Shown: positions 17,901-25,534, counted from the first letter of the stretch. The stretch is 64,000 bases of DNA from CAXXOK01 sp963666755 (GCA_963666755.2 CAXXGW010000009.1:868001-932000); one strand, 5' to 3'. Program-made: numbers and translations. The notes: a model not told the origin generated them from the letters alone.

Positions 17901-18045
17901 CGGCATCCCGCACCTTACCGCAGGCGGCGGATACGCAGCCCGCACCGGCGCACACAAGCACCTGATGGTGGTACTGCGCCTGCTGATCCAGGTATGCCTG
18001 TCTCACGCGGGCGAGGTCTTCGATGGAATGTATCACAGTACTCAT
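14944..18045 (-). CDS. hydB: HydB/NuoF subunit fused to a GltD-like NAD(P)H flavoprotein
   Basis: A 1033-residue fusion. Residues about 25-110 are a thioredoxin-like [2Fe-2S] domain (ending ETGCIGIC). The NuoF core follows, with the FMN/NADH motif GIRGRGGAGFPTGVKW, NADEGDPGAFMDR and the [4Fe-4S] site SCGKCVACRIGTKR near residue 490. Instead of the usual C-terminal ferredoxin domain comes a complete GltD/NfnB-like module: CENTCPANVNIPGY and CGRICTRPCESKCRR cysteine sets, an FAD site VAVIGAGASGLTCAYYLSR and an NAD(P) site VAVVGGGNTAIDSARSAL followed by LLYRRTRDAMPA. It ends CLHC. Start ATG 18045 (GGGGG 8 nt upstream). The extra flavin and nucleotide site could add NADPH as a partner in electron bifurcation. 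Confidence 0.92.
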   Translation of the reverse strand: MSTVIHSIEDLARVRQAYLDQQAQYHHQVLVCAGAGCVSAACGKVRDAAVATLKDLGLSEQVCVIETGCIGICAVGPVMIILPERTFYVKLTPQSTKDILKAHLTEQKILEEHTFFSESLGKHIPCIDEIDFFKEQVKIALRNCGAIAYGSIDAYIARDGYLAVARALTQSTPAEVIQTVKDSGIRGRGGAGFPTGVKWDAGMKAAGDEKFMVCNADEGDPGAFMDRSLIEGDPHAVLEGIMLGGYAIGAKQGYVYIRAEYPLAIERLTAAIAQAHEYGLLGENILGTDFTFDIEIRIGAGAFVCGEETALMASIEGRRGEPVQKPPYPFQKGLFGKPTIINNVETLAAIPQIILNGAAWYAQYGTATSKGTKVFALAGDIVNAGIVEVPIGTPLGEILFRIGGGIAHKKQFKAAQIGGPSGGCITKENLNTPTDYESIAKLGAIMGSGGLIAMDEDTCMVDTARYFMDFIQEESCGKCVACRIGTKRMLAILERITHGEGREGDIELLEELGAVIKQTAMCELGKTAPNPVLSTIRYFREEYEEHIRDKYCRAGVCSDMFISPCENTCPANVNIPGYLSLIAAGRFLDAYDLICQENPLPSVCGRICTRPCESKCRRASVDEALSICSLKRFVADYAYKNQKQYEQDIVFPKNGKSVAVIGAGASGLTCAYYLSRIGYEVDVYESEPVAGGVLAYGIPEYRLPSEVLEREIDHMRRSGFNIHLNTMVGRDVSFERLRREADAVYVATGTQLPQRMNIPGEELPGVLPGIEFLKNVKLYKSVDLTGQTVAVVGGGNTAIDSARSALRLGAAKVMLLYRRTRDAMPAYDIEVEEALEEGVELIELVTPIRILPGPDGHVAQVECVRRKMSNFDTSGRRNTSHVEGSNFLIDVDIVIPAVSQYADLPFIRKSDIGVTPWGTFITDPQTLMTTMQGVFAGGDVARGPDEVIRAIADGKRAAVSIDLFCGGKGQLNKGRAIDIPVTVDEDEVLLHNRFPQDCLPVATRTQSFDEVLLGYHKLNAIAESMRCLHCDRR

Positions 18046-18057
18046 ACGCCGCACCCC

Positions 18058-18552
18058 CTACTGCAACGCGGCCAGAACCGCGTCGATTTTGCTGGGGGAC
18101 ATTTGCCGGTACACCACATCGTCGATCATCAGCGCGGGCGCAAGGCCGCAGGCGCCGATGCAGCGCGCGATTTCAAATGTGTACTTCCGATCCGGCGTTG
18201 TGCCGCCCACCTCGACCCCCAGTTTCTGGATCAGGTGGTCGATAATCTTCTTGCCGCCGCGCACATAGCAGGCCGTGCCCAGACAGACGCGGATGGTATG
18301 CTCCCCACGGGGGTTTACGGAGAAAAAGGAATAGAACGTGACCACGCCTGAAACTTCGGACAGCGGAATGTCCAGCTTGTCGGCGATGTACTGCTGCAGT
18401 TCCAGCGGCAGGTAGCCGTACAGCCCCTGCGCCGTATGCAGCACCTGGATCAGGCAGCCGCGCTTCCCTTTAAAATAAAGGTCGATCAGGTCCCCAATTT
18501 CGTGAAAGTCCGTCGTTTTGGGTTCGCAAACAGGTACCGGTCTGTCCGACAT
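18058..18552 (-). CDS. hydC: HydC/NuoE-like [2Fe-2S] subunit
   Basis: A 164-residue NuoE family protein with the four-cysteine thioredoxin-like ferredoxin pattern: CLGTACYVRGG (first pair) and CIGACGLAPALMIDD (second pair). It is the small electron-transfer subunit of HydABC enzymes and Complex I-type NADH modules. Start ATG 18552 follows AGAAGGAGAG; the frame extends upstream but without features. First gene of hydCBA, 12 bp before hydB. Confidence 0.93.
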   Translation of the reverse strand: MSDRPVPVCEPKTTDFHEIGDLIDLYFKGKRGCLIQVLHTAQGLYGYLPLELQQYIADKLDIPLSEVSGVVTFYSFFSVNPRGEHTIRVCLGTACYVRGGKKIIDHLIQKLGVEVGGTTPDRKYTFEIARCIGACGLAPALMIDDVVYRQMSPSKIDAVLAALQ

Positions 18553-18880
18553 GTTTTGCTCTCTCCTTCTCTGTGTTCTGTTGTGGGGGGAACGGTCAGG
18601 CGGGTGCGGGTCGGTCGGGAAGGGGCCGCGGTTTGCCGGAACGTTGGTATACAAGCAGAATAGACCAATGGGCCGGGAACCGTAACCTTAAAAAACGCAC
18701 AACACGCATTGCTGTTGGCAATGCGGGGAACGCAAAAAAACCTTTCCGGTTGTCGGTTCGACAGTTTTACCACATGCGGTGTACGGGTCGTACAGTACCC
18801 CGAAGGGGCGTCATGCGGGAAACGTTCGTTCGTCGGTCGGGCGGTTCAGGTTTATCCAATTTTAGGAGATTTCGTTGCTC
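18553..18880 (-). promoter_or_regulatory. long structured leader of hydCBA
   Basis: About 325 nt of untranslated leader lie between the hyd promoter and hydC. On the minus strand it contains a TTCG-loop hairpin (CCCC/GGG, about 18798-18808), a 6-bp stem with TGTACG/CGTACA arms (about 18780-18794) and an 8-bp stem CGCATTGC/GCAATGCG (about 18705-18725) followed 9 nt later by TTTTTT. I do not recognise a known riboswitch class. Confidence 0.5.
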
Positions 18881-18882
18881 CT

Positions 18883-18911
18883 ATTGTAGGAGGTCGCCCC
18901 GAGTTTGTCAA
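18883..18911 (-). promoter_or_regulatory. promoter of hydCBA
   Basis: On the minus strand TTGACA (18906-18911), 17 bp, TACAAT (18883-18888): a near-perfect vegetative promoter. Confidence 0.85.
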
Positions 18912-19351
18912 TAAAAAAACGACAAACCGAAGGAAAGGACGCGGGGGCAATGGCCATCGACACAGAAACAGGCGAACAACTCGTAATTCCAATGGGATCG
19001 TCAGGAAGTGGGGAAAGTACTTGACGGAGGTTCATGAAAAACCCTGCCGGAGTGCCGACAGGGAAAGCATTTACCGTTCAACCGAAAGGAGTGGAAGAAT
19101 GAAAAGGTGAATAACGTTTCTTCTTCCTTCCGATACGCAACATTTCCGCTGCCTTTCGGCATTACTCTCCATGCCGATGGGGTAGCAATCGGCTTGGATG
19201 AAGGAAACCGAATTGTAAATGGTTAACATATAAATTGAACATGTGCAGTCTAAGACAAGAGGGTCACCTGCAGGCATAGGGGGTACGACGGACTGCTGCT
19301 CCGTTTGCAGACGTTCCGCAGGAGGGAAATATGCTCTGCCTGTCGATTAGA
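18912..19351. other. spacer between hyd promoter and thioesterase gene
   Basis: No established gene. On the plus strand a 22-codon frame (19034-19102, with ACGGAGG upstream) overlaps by ATGA a 3-codon frame with its own AAAGGAG; these may be chance. A terminator-like hairpin reads on the minus strand (listed separately). Confidence 0.4.
19037..19063 (-). terminator. terminator-like hairpin downstream of the thioesterase gene
   Basis: Stem CCCTGTCGG/CCGGCAGGG (one mismatch, 19042-19063) followed on the minus strand by TTTTT. It is about 290 nt after the thioesterase stop codon and upstream of the hyd promoter. Confidence 0.6.
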
Positions 19352-20092
19352 TTATTCTTTTGCCTGCTGCCGTGCCTCCCACGTACCGCTCATCGCGAAG
19401 CATGTCTCCCCTTCACAGTTGCCCCGCAACAGGCTCAGCGGGCCTTCCTGCTGCAGCGAAAGCTCCGCGGTTTCACCCGGCACAAGTTCGCGGTCGTAGT
19501 GGATCAGTACCTCTTTCAAATGCCAAATACGGTGGTGCTCCATGGGAAAGCAATCGCAAAACCAATCCGCATAACGCGCGTTGTTCACATGCCGGTTCAA
19601 ATCAATATCCGAATAGCGTACCGCCCGCCTCATGTTTTGCACCGAAGCCTGCAAAACAGGCAAATTGCCCGGCAGCGGAAGGGCGGGCTTCAAGTCACAA
19701 TCCAGCGTATCGTTGCCGCCAAGCCAGGGCTTGGCCATTTTACGCTCCGTTAAATCCAGCTGCACATACAGGGTGGACGCGACGCCCAGTACCTGCCCGT
19801 CGGCCTCGAACTGATAATACCGCGGAAAAAAACTATGCTTGGGCGGTTTGGGCCAGGTTACCACACGCACCGCCTGCCCGATTTTCGGCAGCGTTTGCAT
19901 ACGCACATGCGCGCGGGCAACCACCCACGCCAGATTTTGCGCCCGCATGGCATACACACCGAGGCCGTTGTGCTCGCAATGCGCGGCGCCGGCTTCCTGC
20001 ATCGTCAGGAAAATATCGCTGAAACGCCACTCCTCGCTGAAATCCACATTCTCCGTCCGTAATAGGTGTTCTTCTTCCCAAAAGCCGTTCAT
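19352..20092 (-). CDS. acyl-ACP thioesterase
   Basis: A 246-residue double-hotdog protein of the bacterial FatA/FatB-like acyl-ACP thioesterase family. First half: SEEWRFSDIFLTMQEAGAAH and LAWVVARAHVRM; second half: RRAVRYSDIDLNRHVNNARYAD, with the catalytic asparagine and histidine region. It would release free fatty acids from acyl carrier protein. It stands alone between the hyd operon and the ECF sigma operon. Confidence 0.88.
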   Translation of the reverse strand: MNGFWEEEHLLRTENVDFSEEWRFSDIFLTMQEAGAAHCEHNGLGVYAMRAQNLAWVVARAHVRMQTLPKIGQAVRVVTWPKPPKHSFFPRYYQFEADGQVLGVASTLYVQLDLTERKMAKPWLGGNDTLDCDLKPALPLPGNLPVLQASVQNMRRAVRYSDIDLNRHVNNARYADWFCDCFPMEHHRIWHLKEVLIHYDRELVPGETAELSLQQEGPLSLLRGNCEGETCFAMSGTWEARQQAKE

Positions 20093-20185
20093 CTTCCATC
20101 ACTCCCGCGTACAATCTTTCGCCCCGGAGGCGTGTTTCCCTGCCGAGCCTGAAGCCTGAATCACCCGCGAAGAAAAACAGCGACA

Positions 20186-20214
20186 TGCAACCTGCGGGGC
20201 TCCTTCCGCATCTA
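20186..20214 (+). promoter_or_regulatory. candidate ECF-type promoter
   Basis: TGCAAC (20186-20191), 17 bp, CATCTA (20209-20214), resembling the AAC / CGTC elements used by ECF sigma factors, placed about 50 bp before the ECF gene. Autoregulation is usual for this group. The match is by eye only. Confidence 0.4.
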
Positions 20215-20266
20215 TATAGGGTAAGATCGATTTTACCGGCATCCCACTTCACAATGGAGGGGCAAG

Positions 20267-20740
20267 ATGACGCAAGAGGAGTTTTCCGACCGCATCATTG
20301 CGATGCAGGATACGCTCTACCGCGTATCCACCACGATCCTGCCGCAGCTGTGCGACCGGGAGGACGCCGTGCAGGGAGCGATTGAAAAGGCCTGGGCTAA
20401 ACAGAGCAGCTTGCGGGATGAGCACGCCATGCGTGCCTGGGTGATCCGCATCCTGATCCATGAATGCTATGCCGTGCTGCGCCGCAGGAAGCGGGAAACG
20501 CCCTGCGAGGACCTGCCGGAGCGGGAAACGGGGCCTGATGCGCACCCCGACCTGTATCGACTGTTTACCGGGCTGGATGAAAAATACCGCTTGCCGATGG
20601 TGCTGTTCTATGTGGAGGGCTACTCCATTGCGGAGGCTTCGCACATGCTGCGGATGCCGCAGGGCACCCTCAAATCGCGGCTGCATCGCGGCAGGCTGCT
20701 CCTGAAAGACGAGCTGGAGCTCAAGGAGGTGTGCCCATGA
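20267..20740 (+). CDS. ECF sigma factor
   Basis: A 157-residue sigma-70 family protein with only regions 2 and 4. Region 2 (residues about 15-75) includes EDAVQGAIEKAWAKQSSLRD and AWVIRILIHECYAVLRRRK; region 4 (about 105-150) includes VLFYVEGYSIAEASHMLRMPQGTLKSRLHRGR, whose recognition helix is clear. ATG 20267 follows GGAGGGGCAAG. It overlaps the next gene (ATGA), which has the look of a membrane anti-sigma factor. Probably responds to an envelope signal. Confidence 0.92.
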   Translation: MTQEEFSDRIIAMQDTLYRVSTTILPQLCDREDAVQGAIEKAWAKQSSLRDEHAMRAWVIRILIHECYAVLRRRKRETPCEDLPERETGPDAHPDLYRLFTGLDEKYRLPMVLFYVEGYSIAEASHMLRMPQGTLKSRLHRGRLLLKDELELKEVCP

Positions 20741-21528
20741 CGCGGGATATACTCAAGCAGATGTATGGCCAACCCCCGGAGCGTTTTCAAACCCGTATTG
20801 CCCATACGCTGCGGCAGACGGTGTACGCGCCGCAAAAACGTAGGGTCAGGAAGCGCACCGTGCTTCTGGTGGCAATGATCCTGCTGCTGTTGACGGCGGC
20901 AGCCTATGCGGCCTTCTATTCGCAGGGAATTGCGCTGTTTGGAAAACTGCAGGGCGAGGTCATGGAAACCTGGCTCAGACAGGGGGAATTGGACGATACC
21001 CGCCAATCGATGGAGATGGATGGAGTTCAGTTTACGCTGGACGAGTTTATTTACCGCAACAACGGGCTGTTCGGGGTAGGCACCATCCGCCCGGCGGCGA
21101 ACGCCAATGTCGTGCTTCTGCCGGTGGATCATACCCCGGATGAGCCGTACGGTTACGATGTGTATGGCGAAAGCGGTGCGCCGGAAATGGCGCCCGACGG
21201 TACGCCAACCATTGCTGATGTGGCGGAGGAGAAGGGCGCAACGCTGCTGGTTGCGCACATCCTGCCGCAAGAGGTGGGTGTGGACGGAGGCACCATGCTG
21301 GGACTGCCCGAAGTTGGCTACACCATGGCACCCCAGCGGGACGGCAGCATTCGTTATACTTTTGAAATGACTGACGCTTATGCTGTGGAGGAGGGGCAAA
21401 TCTATACCCTGCAGCTAAGGATGATGGTCTGCCCGATGCAGCCTGACGGCACGGTGCTGGAAACCTCCCGGCACAGACAAAGCTGGACGGTGCAAATCCG
21501 ACCCACGCCCATACAGGCGAAACCATGA
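20737..21528 (+). CDS. membrane anti-sigma-like protein
   Basis: A 263-residue protein with a cytoplasmic basic N-terminus (residues 1-40), one transmembrane helix (about 41-60) and an extracytoplasmic beta-rich domain. This is the plan of the DUF4179/DUF4367-type proteins that follow ECF sigma genes in Firmicutes. Start ATG 20737 (AAGGAGG 6 nt upstream) overlaps the sigma stop. Expected role: hold the sigma factor at the membrane until a signal arrives; there is no zinc-binding HxxxCxxC motif. Confidence 0.7.
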   Translation: MTRDILKQMYGQPPERFQTRIAHTLRQTVYAPQKRRVRKRTVLLVAMILLLLTAAAYAAFYSQGIALFGKLQGEVMETWLRQGELDDTRQSMEMDGVQFTLDEFIYRNNGLFGVGTIRPAANANVVLLPVDHTPDEPYGYDVYGESGAPEMAPDGTPTIADVAEEKGATLLVAHILPQEVGVDGGTMLGLPEVGYTMAPQRDGSIRYTFEMTDAYAVEEGQIYTLQLRMMVCPMQPDGTVLETSRHRQSWTVQIRPTPIQAKP

Positions 21529-21541
21529 ACGGAGGGTTTTT

Positions 21542-22582
21542 ATGAAACGGTTAGTTGCGATTCTATTATGTCTTGGGCTGCTCTGCATCACACCGGCTTC
21601 GTTGGCAGAGCCGGAGATTCTCGTTCCCGATGCCTATACACAAACCGGTACTCTGCCTGTTTACAAAGCGACAGCGCGTAACTTTGGTGAAACCCTGCAG
21701 CCCGAGCTGTTCAACGGCAGCGGCATTGCCAGCCGGGGCGACTGGACCTTGACCTATAACGACGAAGCCACGCTGGAATGGGCGCCAGAGGCGCTGTTTT
21801 ATAGGGAATACAGCGGTACCTTCAATGCCAACGCGGGCACGGAGTATCCGGCTGCCATCACCGCGCGGCCCGCGTTATCCAGCTCGATCGCCAGCCTTGC
21901 ATCCTGGGCAATGTTTGGCTGGCCGGATGGCGGAATGGTGTTTACACTGGAGAAAACAACGCTCACGCATCTCACACTTACACAGGCGCAAACTGTATTT
22001 GAAACCCTTCTCAGTCAGCTGGGCCTGCAGGGCTATGCCTGCGATTATGCGCTGGATATGAGTTTGGAGCGCATTCACACGCTTGGCGACTCGATGAACG
22101 CAATGATCCAATCCGGCGCGTTTTCCACAAACATCCCGCCATGTGATTATCAGCTGGCTACAGCGGAGGATGAGGGCTTCTACCTGAGCTACCACCTGTA
22201 CGGCCACGCAGACGGAGCCGGAGATCAGTTTAGCGCCTATGCACTGGTTACAGCAAGGGGCGTCGTAGACGCGTCCATCCGGGATGCGTACATCCCCGGC
22301 GAGGTGTATGAAACCCCTGAAGCGCTGGTGAGTCCGGAAACGGTGCTTGCCGCCCTGCCGAAGGAGATCGCGGCATCCCGCTATCCTGAGAAACTGGTCA
22401 GGGTTTTGCGCGTGGAACTGACGTATGCGGCGATGCGCGCATCTAAAAAAGCGGACGGCATGGTGCTTTCCCCGATCTGGAGCGTGACTTATCAGGATGA
22501 AATGGCGGGCGAGGAAGGATACACGAGTTGGGCGGATTTCGACGCGGTGGATGGAAAGCTGCTCAATGCCATTTTTAAGTAA
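21542..22582 (+). CDS. secreted protein of unknown function
   Basis: A 346-residue protein with a clear signal peptide (residues 1-22, MKRLVAILLCLGLLCITPAS then LAEP). No family recognised. The mature part is acidic, with a possible beta-rich N-terminal half and a C-terminal domain ending DFDAVDGKLLNAIFK. It is the third gene after the sigma and anti-sigma-like genes, 13 bp downstream with GGAGGG before its ATG, so it is a likely target or sensor component of that envelope-response operon. Confidence 0.75.
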   Translation: MKRLVAILLCLGLLCITPASLAEPEILVPDAYTQTGTLPVYKATARNFGETLQPELFNGSGIASRGDWTLTYNDEATLEWAPEALFYREYSGTFNANAGTEYPAAITARPALSSSIASLASWAMFGWPDGGMVFTLEKTTLTHLTLTQAQTVFETLLSQLGLQGYACDYALDMSLERIHTLGDSMNAMIQSGAFSTNIPPCDYQLATAEDEGFYLSYHLYGHADGAGDQFSAYALVTARGVVDASIRDAYIPGEVYETPEALVSPETVLAALPKEIAASRYPEKLVRVLRVELTYAAMRASKKADGMVLSPIWSVTYQDEMAGEEGYTSWADFDAVDGKLLNAIFK

Positions 22583-23027
22583 AGGAAGATGTCACGACAG
22601 TAAAACGCGACGGGGGCCGACAGTTCATGTTCCGTTTCCAAAGAAGGATACCCATTATTTGGCGTTGGAAAAGCCCAGGGCTAGTGCCACGGCGATGGTT
22701 CGCAAAGCGAGCGAATAGCGTTGTAATCGCTACGGGCAGAGTGATATTTTCGCTTTGTCAGGAGTCAAACAAACATGGAGCCGAACCTTCTCCAGCGAAG
22801 GGGTCGGCTCCATGCTTTTCTCATGGAACGGGAGGGGAGCCGACAGTCCTTGTTCCGCTTCCAAAGGTGTGGGAACCCCTTAGGCATGTTCGAGCAAAGC
22901 CCAAGCCCTGCACCGCAGCGCTAAGCCATAAGGCGCGCGAACAACGCCGAGGGTTTATGCGGTGAACAACAGCTGCACATTGCCGCTGCTTTCCGGAACC
23001 GTGGTAAAAAATCCGCAGCTTTACACA
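22583..23027. repeat. spacer with a diverged direct repeat pair
   Basis: Two related blocks, about 22612-22725 and 22834-22950, both begin with a ggg(g/a)gccgacagt stretch and share roughly 80% identity over the first 35 bases, then weaker similarity. A strong terminator sits between them. No credible gene. Such paired blocks look like a dispersed intergenic element. Confidence 0.55.
22774..22822 (+). terminator. terminator of the ECF operon
   Basis: Arms CATGGAGCCGA (22774-22784) and TCGGCTCCATG (22804-22814) with an inner CCTTC/GAAGG stem, followed by CTTTTCTC. Confidence 0.8.
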
Positions 23028-23786
23028 TCAATAGGCGTATACATAGGGATCGGCGGGCGGTTCGCAGGGTTCTACGCTTTGCGCCAGCAGGCGTAGCTCC
23101 TGCTGACCATTTACGTCAACCATCTCCAGCGGCCCCATGACGGAAACCCAGTCCCCCTCCGAGAGCGCTTGTGCGGAGTCAAACTGGCACTTGAAACCGA
23201 TGGTGTACAGGTCGGCCACGCAGCAGGTCATCAGTTCCCGCGAGGGCGAAAAGCAGTCATTGGTAAAGAATTTGGGGTTTTTAAGCACCTTGCCCATGGT
23301 ATGAACGTTGGTGTGCAGAAAGGGCGTCGGGTTACTGTAGATTTCCGTCAGCCAGAAAAAGGTCTCTTCCTGCGGGATGTTTAGAGTCTGGGTTGCCGGA
23401 TCGTACCCGTGCAGGATACGCCCTTCGTAGCCCTGCGCCTGCATGGCGTAGGCCTCGCCAGTGGCGGAGGGTTCCGTTTCCGCTGCCGGGAACAGCGGCA
23501 GGCTCCACAGCTGCTGCTGCGTGATGGAACCGGCAAGCAGCAACAGCGGGATCAGCAACGCCAGCAAAGGTGTGTAACGGCGTACGTGCACGACCTCAAA
23601 CAAACGCGCCAGATCCAGCGCGCCAACCGCCAGCAGCGCTGCAGCAGCAAAGTACAGGTAGGGCAATGTGCGCGGCGTGACGTAGTGCAGATAGGCATGG
23701 GTGAGTGACAGCCAAAGCAGACATAACGCCAGCAGCATGGCCGAAAGCCCTTCGGCAAGCTTGACAGGGTTTACGGCGCGCCTCAT
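23028..23786 (-). CDS. DUF1980 / TIGR03943 family permease partner (YcgQ-like)
   Basis: A 252-residue protein with four predicted transmembrane helices in the first 110 residues and a C-terminal extracytoplasmic domain with TNDCFSPSRELMTCCVADLYTIGFKC, the conserved Cys cluster of the family. Family members pair with a YraQ-type permease; in Bacillus the ycgR-ycgQ pair belongs to the zinc-starvation (Zur) regulon. Start ATG 23786 overlaps the permease stop, so the two are translated together. Confidence 0.85.
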   Translation of the reverse strand: MRRAVNPVKLAEGLSAMLLALCLLWLSLTHAYLHYVTPRTLPYLYFAAAALLAVGALDLARLFEVVHVRRYTPLLALLIPLLLLAGSITQQQLWSLPLFPAAETEPSATGEAYAMQAQGYEGRILHGYDPATQTLNIPQEETFFWLTEIYSNPTPFLHTNVHTMGKVLKNPKFFTNDCFSPSRELMTCCVADLYTIGFKCQFDSAQALSEGDWVSVMGPLEMVDVNGQQELRLLAQSVEPCEPPADPYVYAY

Positions 23787-25375
23787 GCGAGCATCCCTCC
23801 CAACCCCAGCGAGAAGGCGATATACACGCACAAAAAACTGACCCCGAATGTCGCCAGCAGCAATTCCACCATGAAGCGTTTGGTAAAGCTGGAGGACATC
23901 AGGATCAGGTTTTTGATATCCATCATCGGCCCGAATACCAGAAAGGCCATCACGGCCCCCATAGGCAACGAAGCTCCCATGTTTTTGCCAACCACCGCGT
24001 CGGAGGAGGAGCACAGCGAAAGTAAAAAGGCCAGCGACATCATAGCAAGCATTCCGATCAGCAAGCTGTCAAATTGCATGGTCTGGAGTTGCTTGTTTAG
24101 CAAGGTCTGCAATATGGTCGAAACACCGATGCCGATCAGCAGGAACTTGGCGACCTCGAAAAACTCCTCGCGGAAATGCGTGAGCCACTCGATCAGGCGA
24201 AGACGGACGCACGGGAAGCGCTGCGCTGCCGTAGTTTTAGCATCGCCCCCGGTCTCCCCATCGTGGGGATGCGCTTCGGTGCTTTCTTCCGTATGGGCGT
24301 GGCAACAGGCGCACGTGGGGCCTTCGTTGGGCTTGAACACGCTTTGCTTGCGCAGGGAGAATAAAAGGCCGATGAGCACCGAGCACACGATGCCAAAGCC
24401 CATGCGGGCCAGCATGATGCGCACATTGCCCCCAAACGCATAGTAGGTGGACAGCAGCACCACCGGGTTGATGATGGGGGCGGAGATCATGAACGTGACG
24501 GCCGCCGGCAAAGGAACCCCCTTGCGCACCAGGCTGCGGAATACCGGGATCGATGCACAGTCGCACACTGGCAACACAAACCCACCCAGCACCCCGAACA
24601 GCATTCCGCCAAACAGGTTTTTCGGGAAGATGCGCTGTAAAAACTCCGCCGGTACAAATACCTGTATCGCGGAAGAAAGCAGGATACCCAGCAGCAGAAA
24701 CGGCAATGCCTGTAGATAGGTGCCTAAAAACACCGATACCGTATCCGCAATCGAGTACCCCAGGCGGCCGAGCAACAGCAGCAGAGAGCCGCTTACCGCA
24801 AGCGTCAGGAAGAAACGGAGGGCCTCCACGGGATTAGCGCCCGATAATAGCGAAGCAATTTCCCGGCTGTTGGCAAGGGAAATGACCTCAAGGTTTGGCT
24901 GACCGGCACGCACCTGCCGTCGCAAACGCTTAAGCGCGTGCGGCTCGGTTTCCTCTGTAACCAGCAAATCGCATTGCGAAAGCGTTTCGCGCACATCTGC
25001 ACCGCCGTCGAGTACCCGGTGCAACGCGGTATGACTGTTTGCGCAGTACACAACGGTGCGTAAACGGCAATGTGCGCGCAGTTCGGGGGTTTGCAGCGAA
25101 AGCAGCAGGGGTTGCAGCGAACCGATGCTGTTCCAGTCCATCCAGAGGGCATCAAAGGGGGCCTTGCGCAAACAATTGGCAATCGCTTGCCCTACATCGG
25201 CGGGCGCTGCGGTGGTGTCGATGCGGCAAATCGCTTCCTCGCCGTCTTCGGGCTCCGGCTCAGTTGGGCCAAACTGCACGAGTAGAGGTTGCTGCGCGGT
25301 GCAGAATTGCCGTAGAAAAGCGGCACGGTGTTCGGCGTCCGCACCGCACAGGAGGTACACAGGGATTTTTCGCAT
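23783..25375 (-). CDS. YraQ/DUF318 permease with degenerate CobW-like N-terminal domain
   Basis: A 530-residue fusion. Residues about 1-180 resemble a CobW/COG0523 GTPase: a VYLLCGADAEHRAAFLRQF start where CobW has its GxxGxGKTT P-loop, then DALWMDWNSIGSLQPLL, LRTVVYCANSH and QCDLLVTEETE at the places of Walker B, the metal-relay strand and the NKxD motif. The GK-T/S residues and NKxD are absent, so GTP hydrolysis is unlikely. Residues about 190-530 are the permease, with GGFVLPVCDCASIPVFRSL and ISAPIINPVVLLSTYYAFGG and a central loop rich in Cys/His (CACCHAH and HPHDGE). Start ATG 25375. Probably moves a metal or metal complex; zinc is favoured by family knowledge only. Confidence 0.8.
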   Translation of the reverse strand: MRKIPVYLLCGADAEHRAAFLRQFCTAQQPLLVQFGPTEPEPEDGEEAICRIDTTAAPADVGQAIANCLRKAPFDALWMDWNSIGSLQPLLLSLQTPELRAHCRLRTVVYCANSHTALHRVLDGGADVRETLSQCDLLVTEETEPHALKRLRRQVRAGQPNLEVISLANSREIASLLSGANPVEALRFFLTLAVSGSLLLLLGRLGYSIADTVSVFLGTYLQALPFLLLGILLSSAIQVFVPAEFLQRIFPKNLFGGMLFGVLGGFVLPVCDCASIPVFRSLVRKGVPLPAAVTFMISAPIINPVVLLSTYYAFGGNVRIMLARMGFGIVCSVLIGLLFSLRKQSVFKPNEGPTCACCHAHTEESTEAHPHDGETGGDAKTTAAQRFPCVRLRLIEWLTHFREEFFEVAKFLLIGIGVSTILQTLLNKQLQTMQFDSLLIGMLAMMSLAFLLSLCSSSDAVVGKNMGASLPMGAVMAFLVFGPMMDIKNLILMSSSFTKRFMVELLLATFGVSFLCVYIAFSLGLGGMLA

Positions 25376-25461
25376 TGGCCATGAACCTTTCCCAGAATCA
25401 CATCGGCGCAAGTCGCGCCGCAGGGGGCGGAAACGCACGGCACCCCGCCCAGTTCAGGCAA

Positions 25462-25491
25462 AGTATACGCACCATCGGGCACTGTTGTCAA
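25462..25491 (-). promoter_or_regulatory. promoter of the permease/DUF1980 operon
   Basis: On the minus strand TTGACA (25486-25491), 18 bp, TATACT (25462-25467), giving a leader of about 80 nt before the permease ATG. Confidence 0.75.
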
Positions 25492-25534
25492 TGCCGAGCC
25501 CTCAATGATACAAAGATGACGGTGCACACTGTGA

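Noticed and set aside
18553..18880. A known riboswitch (c-di-GMP, SAM, cobalamin, ydaO, ZTP) in the hyd leader
   Set aside because: None of the conserved cores could be matched by eye.
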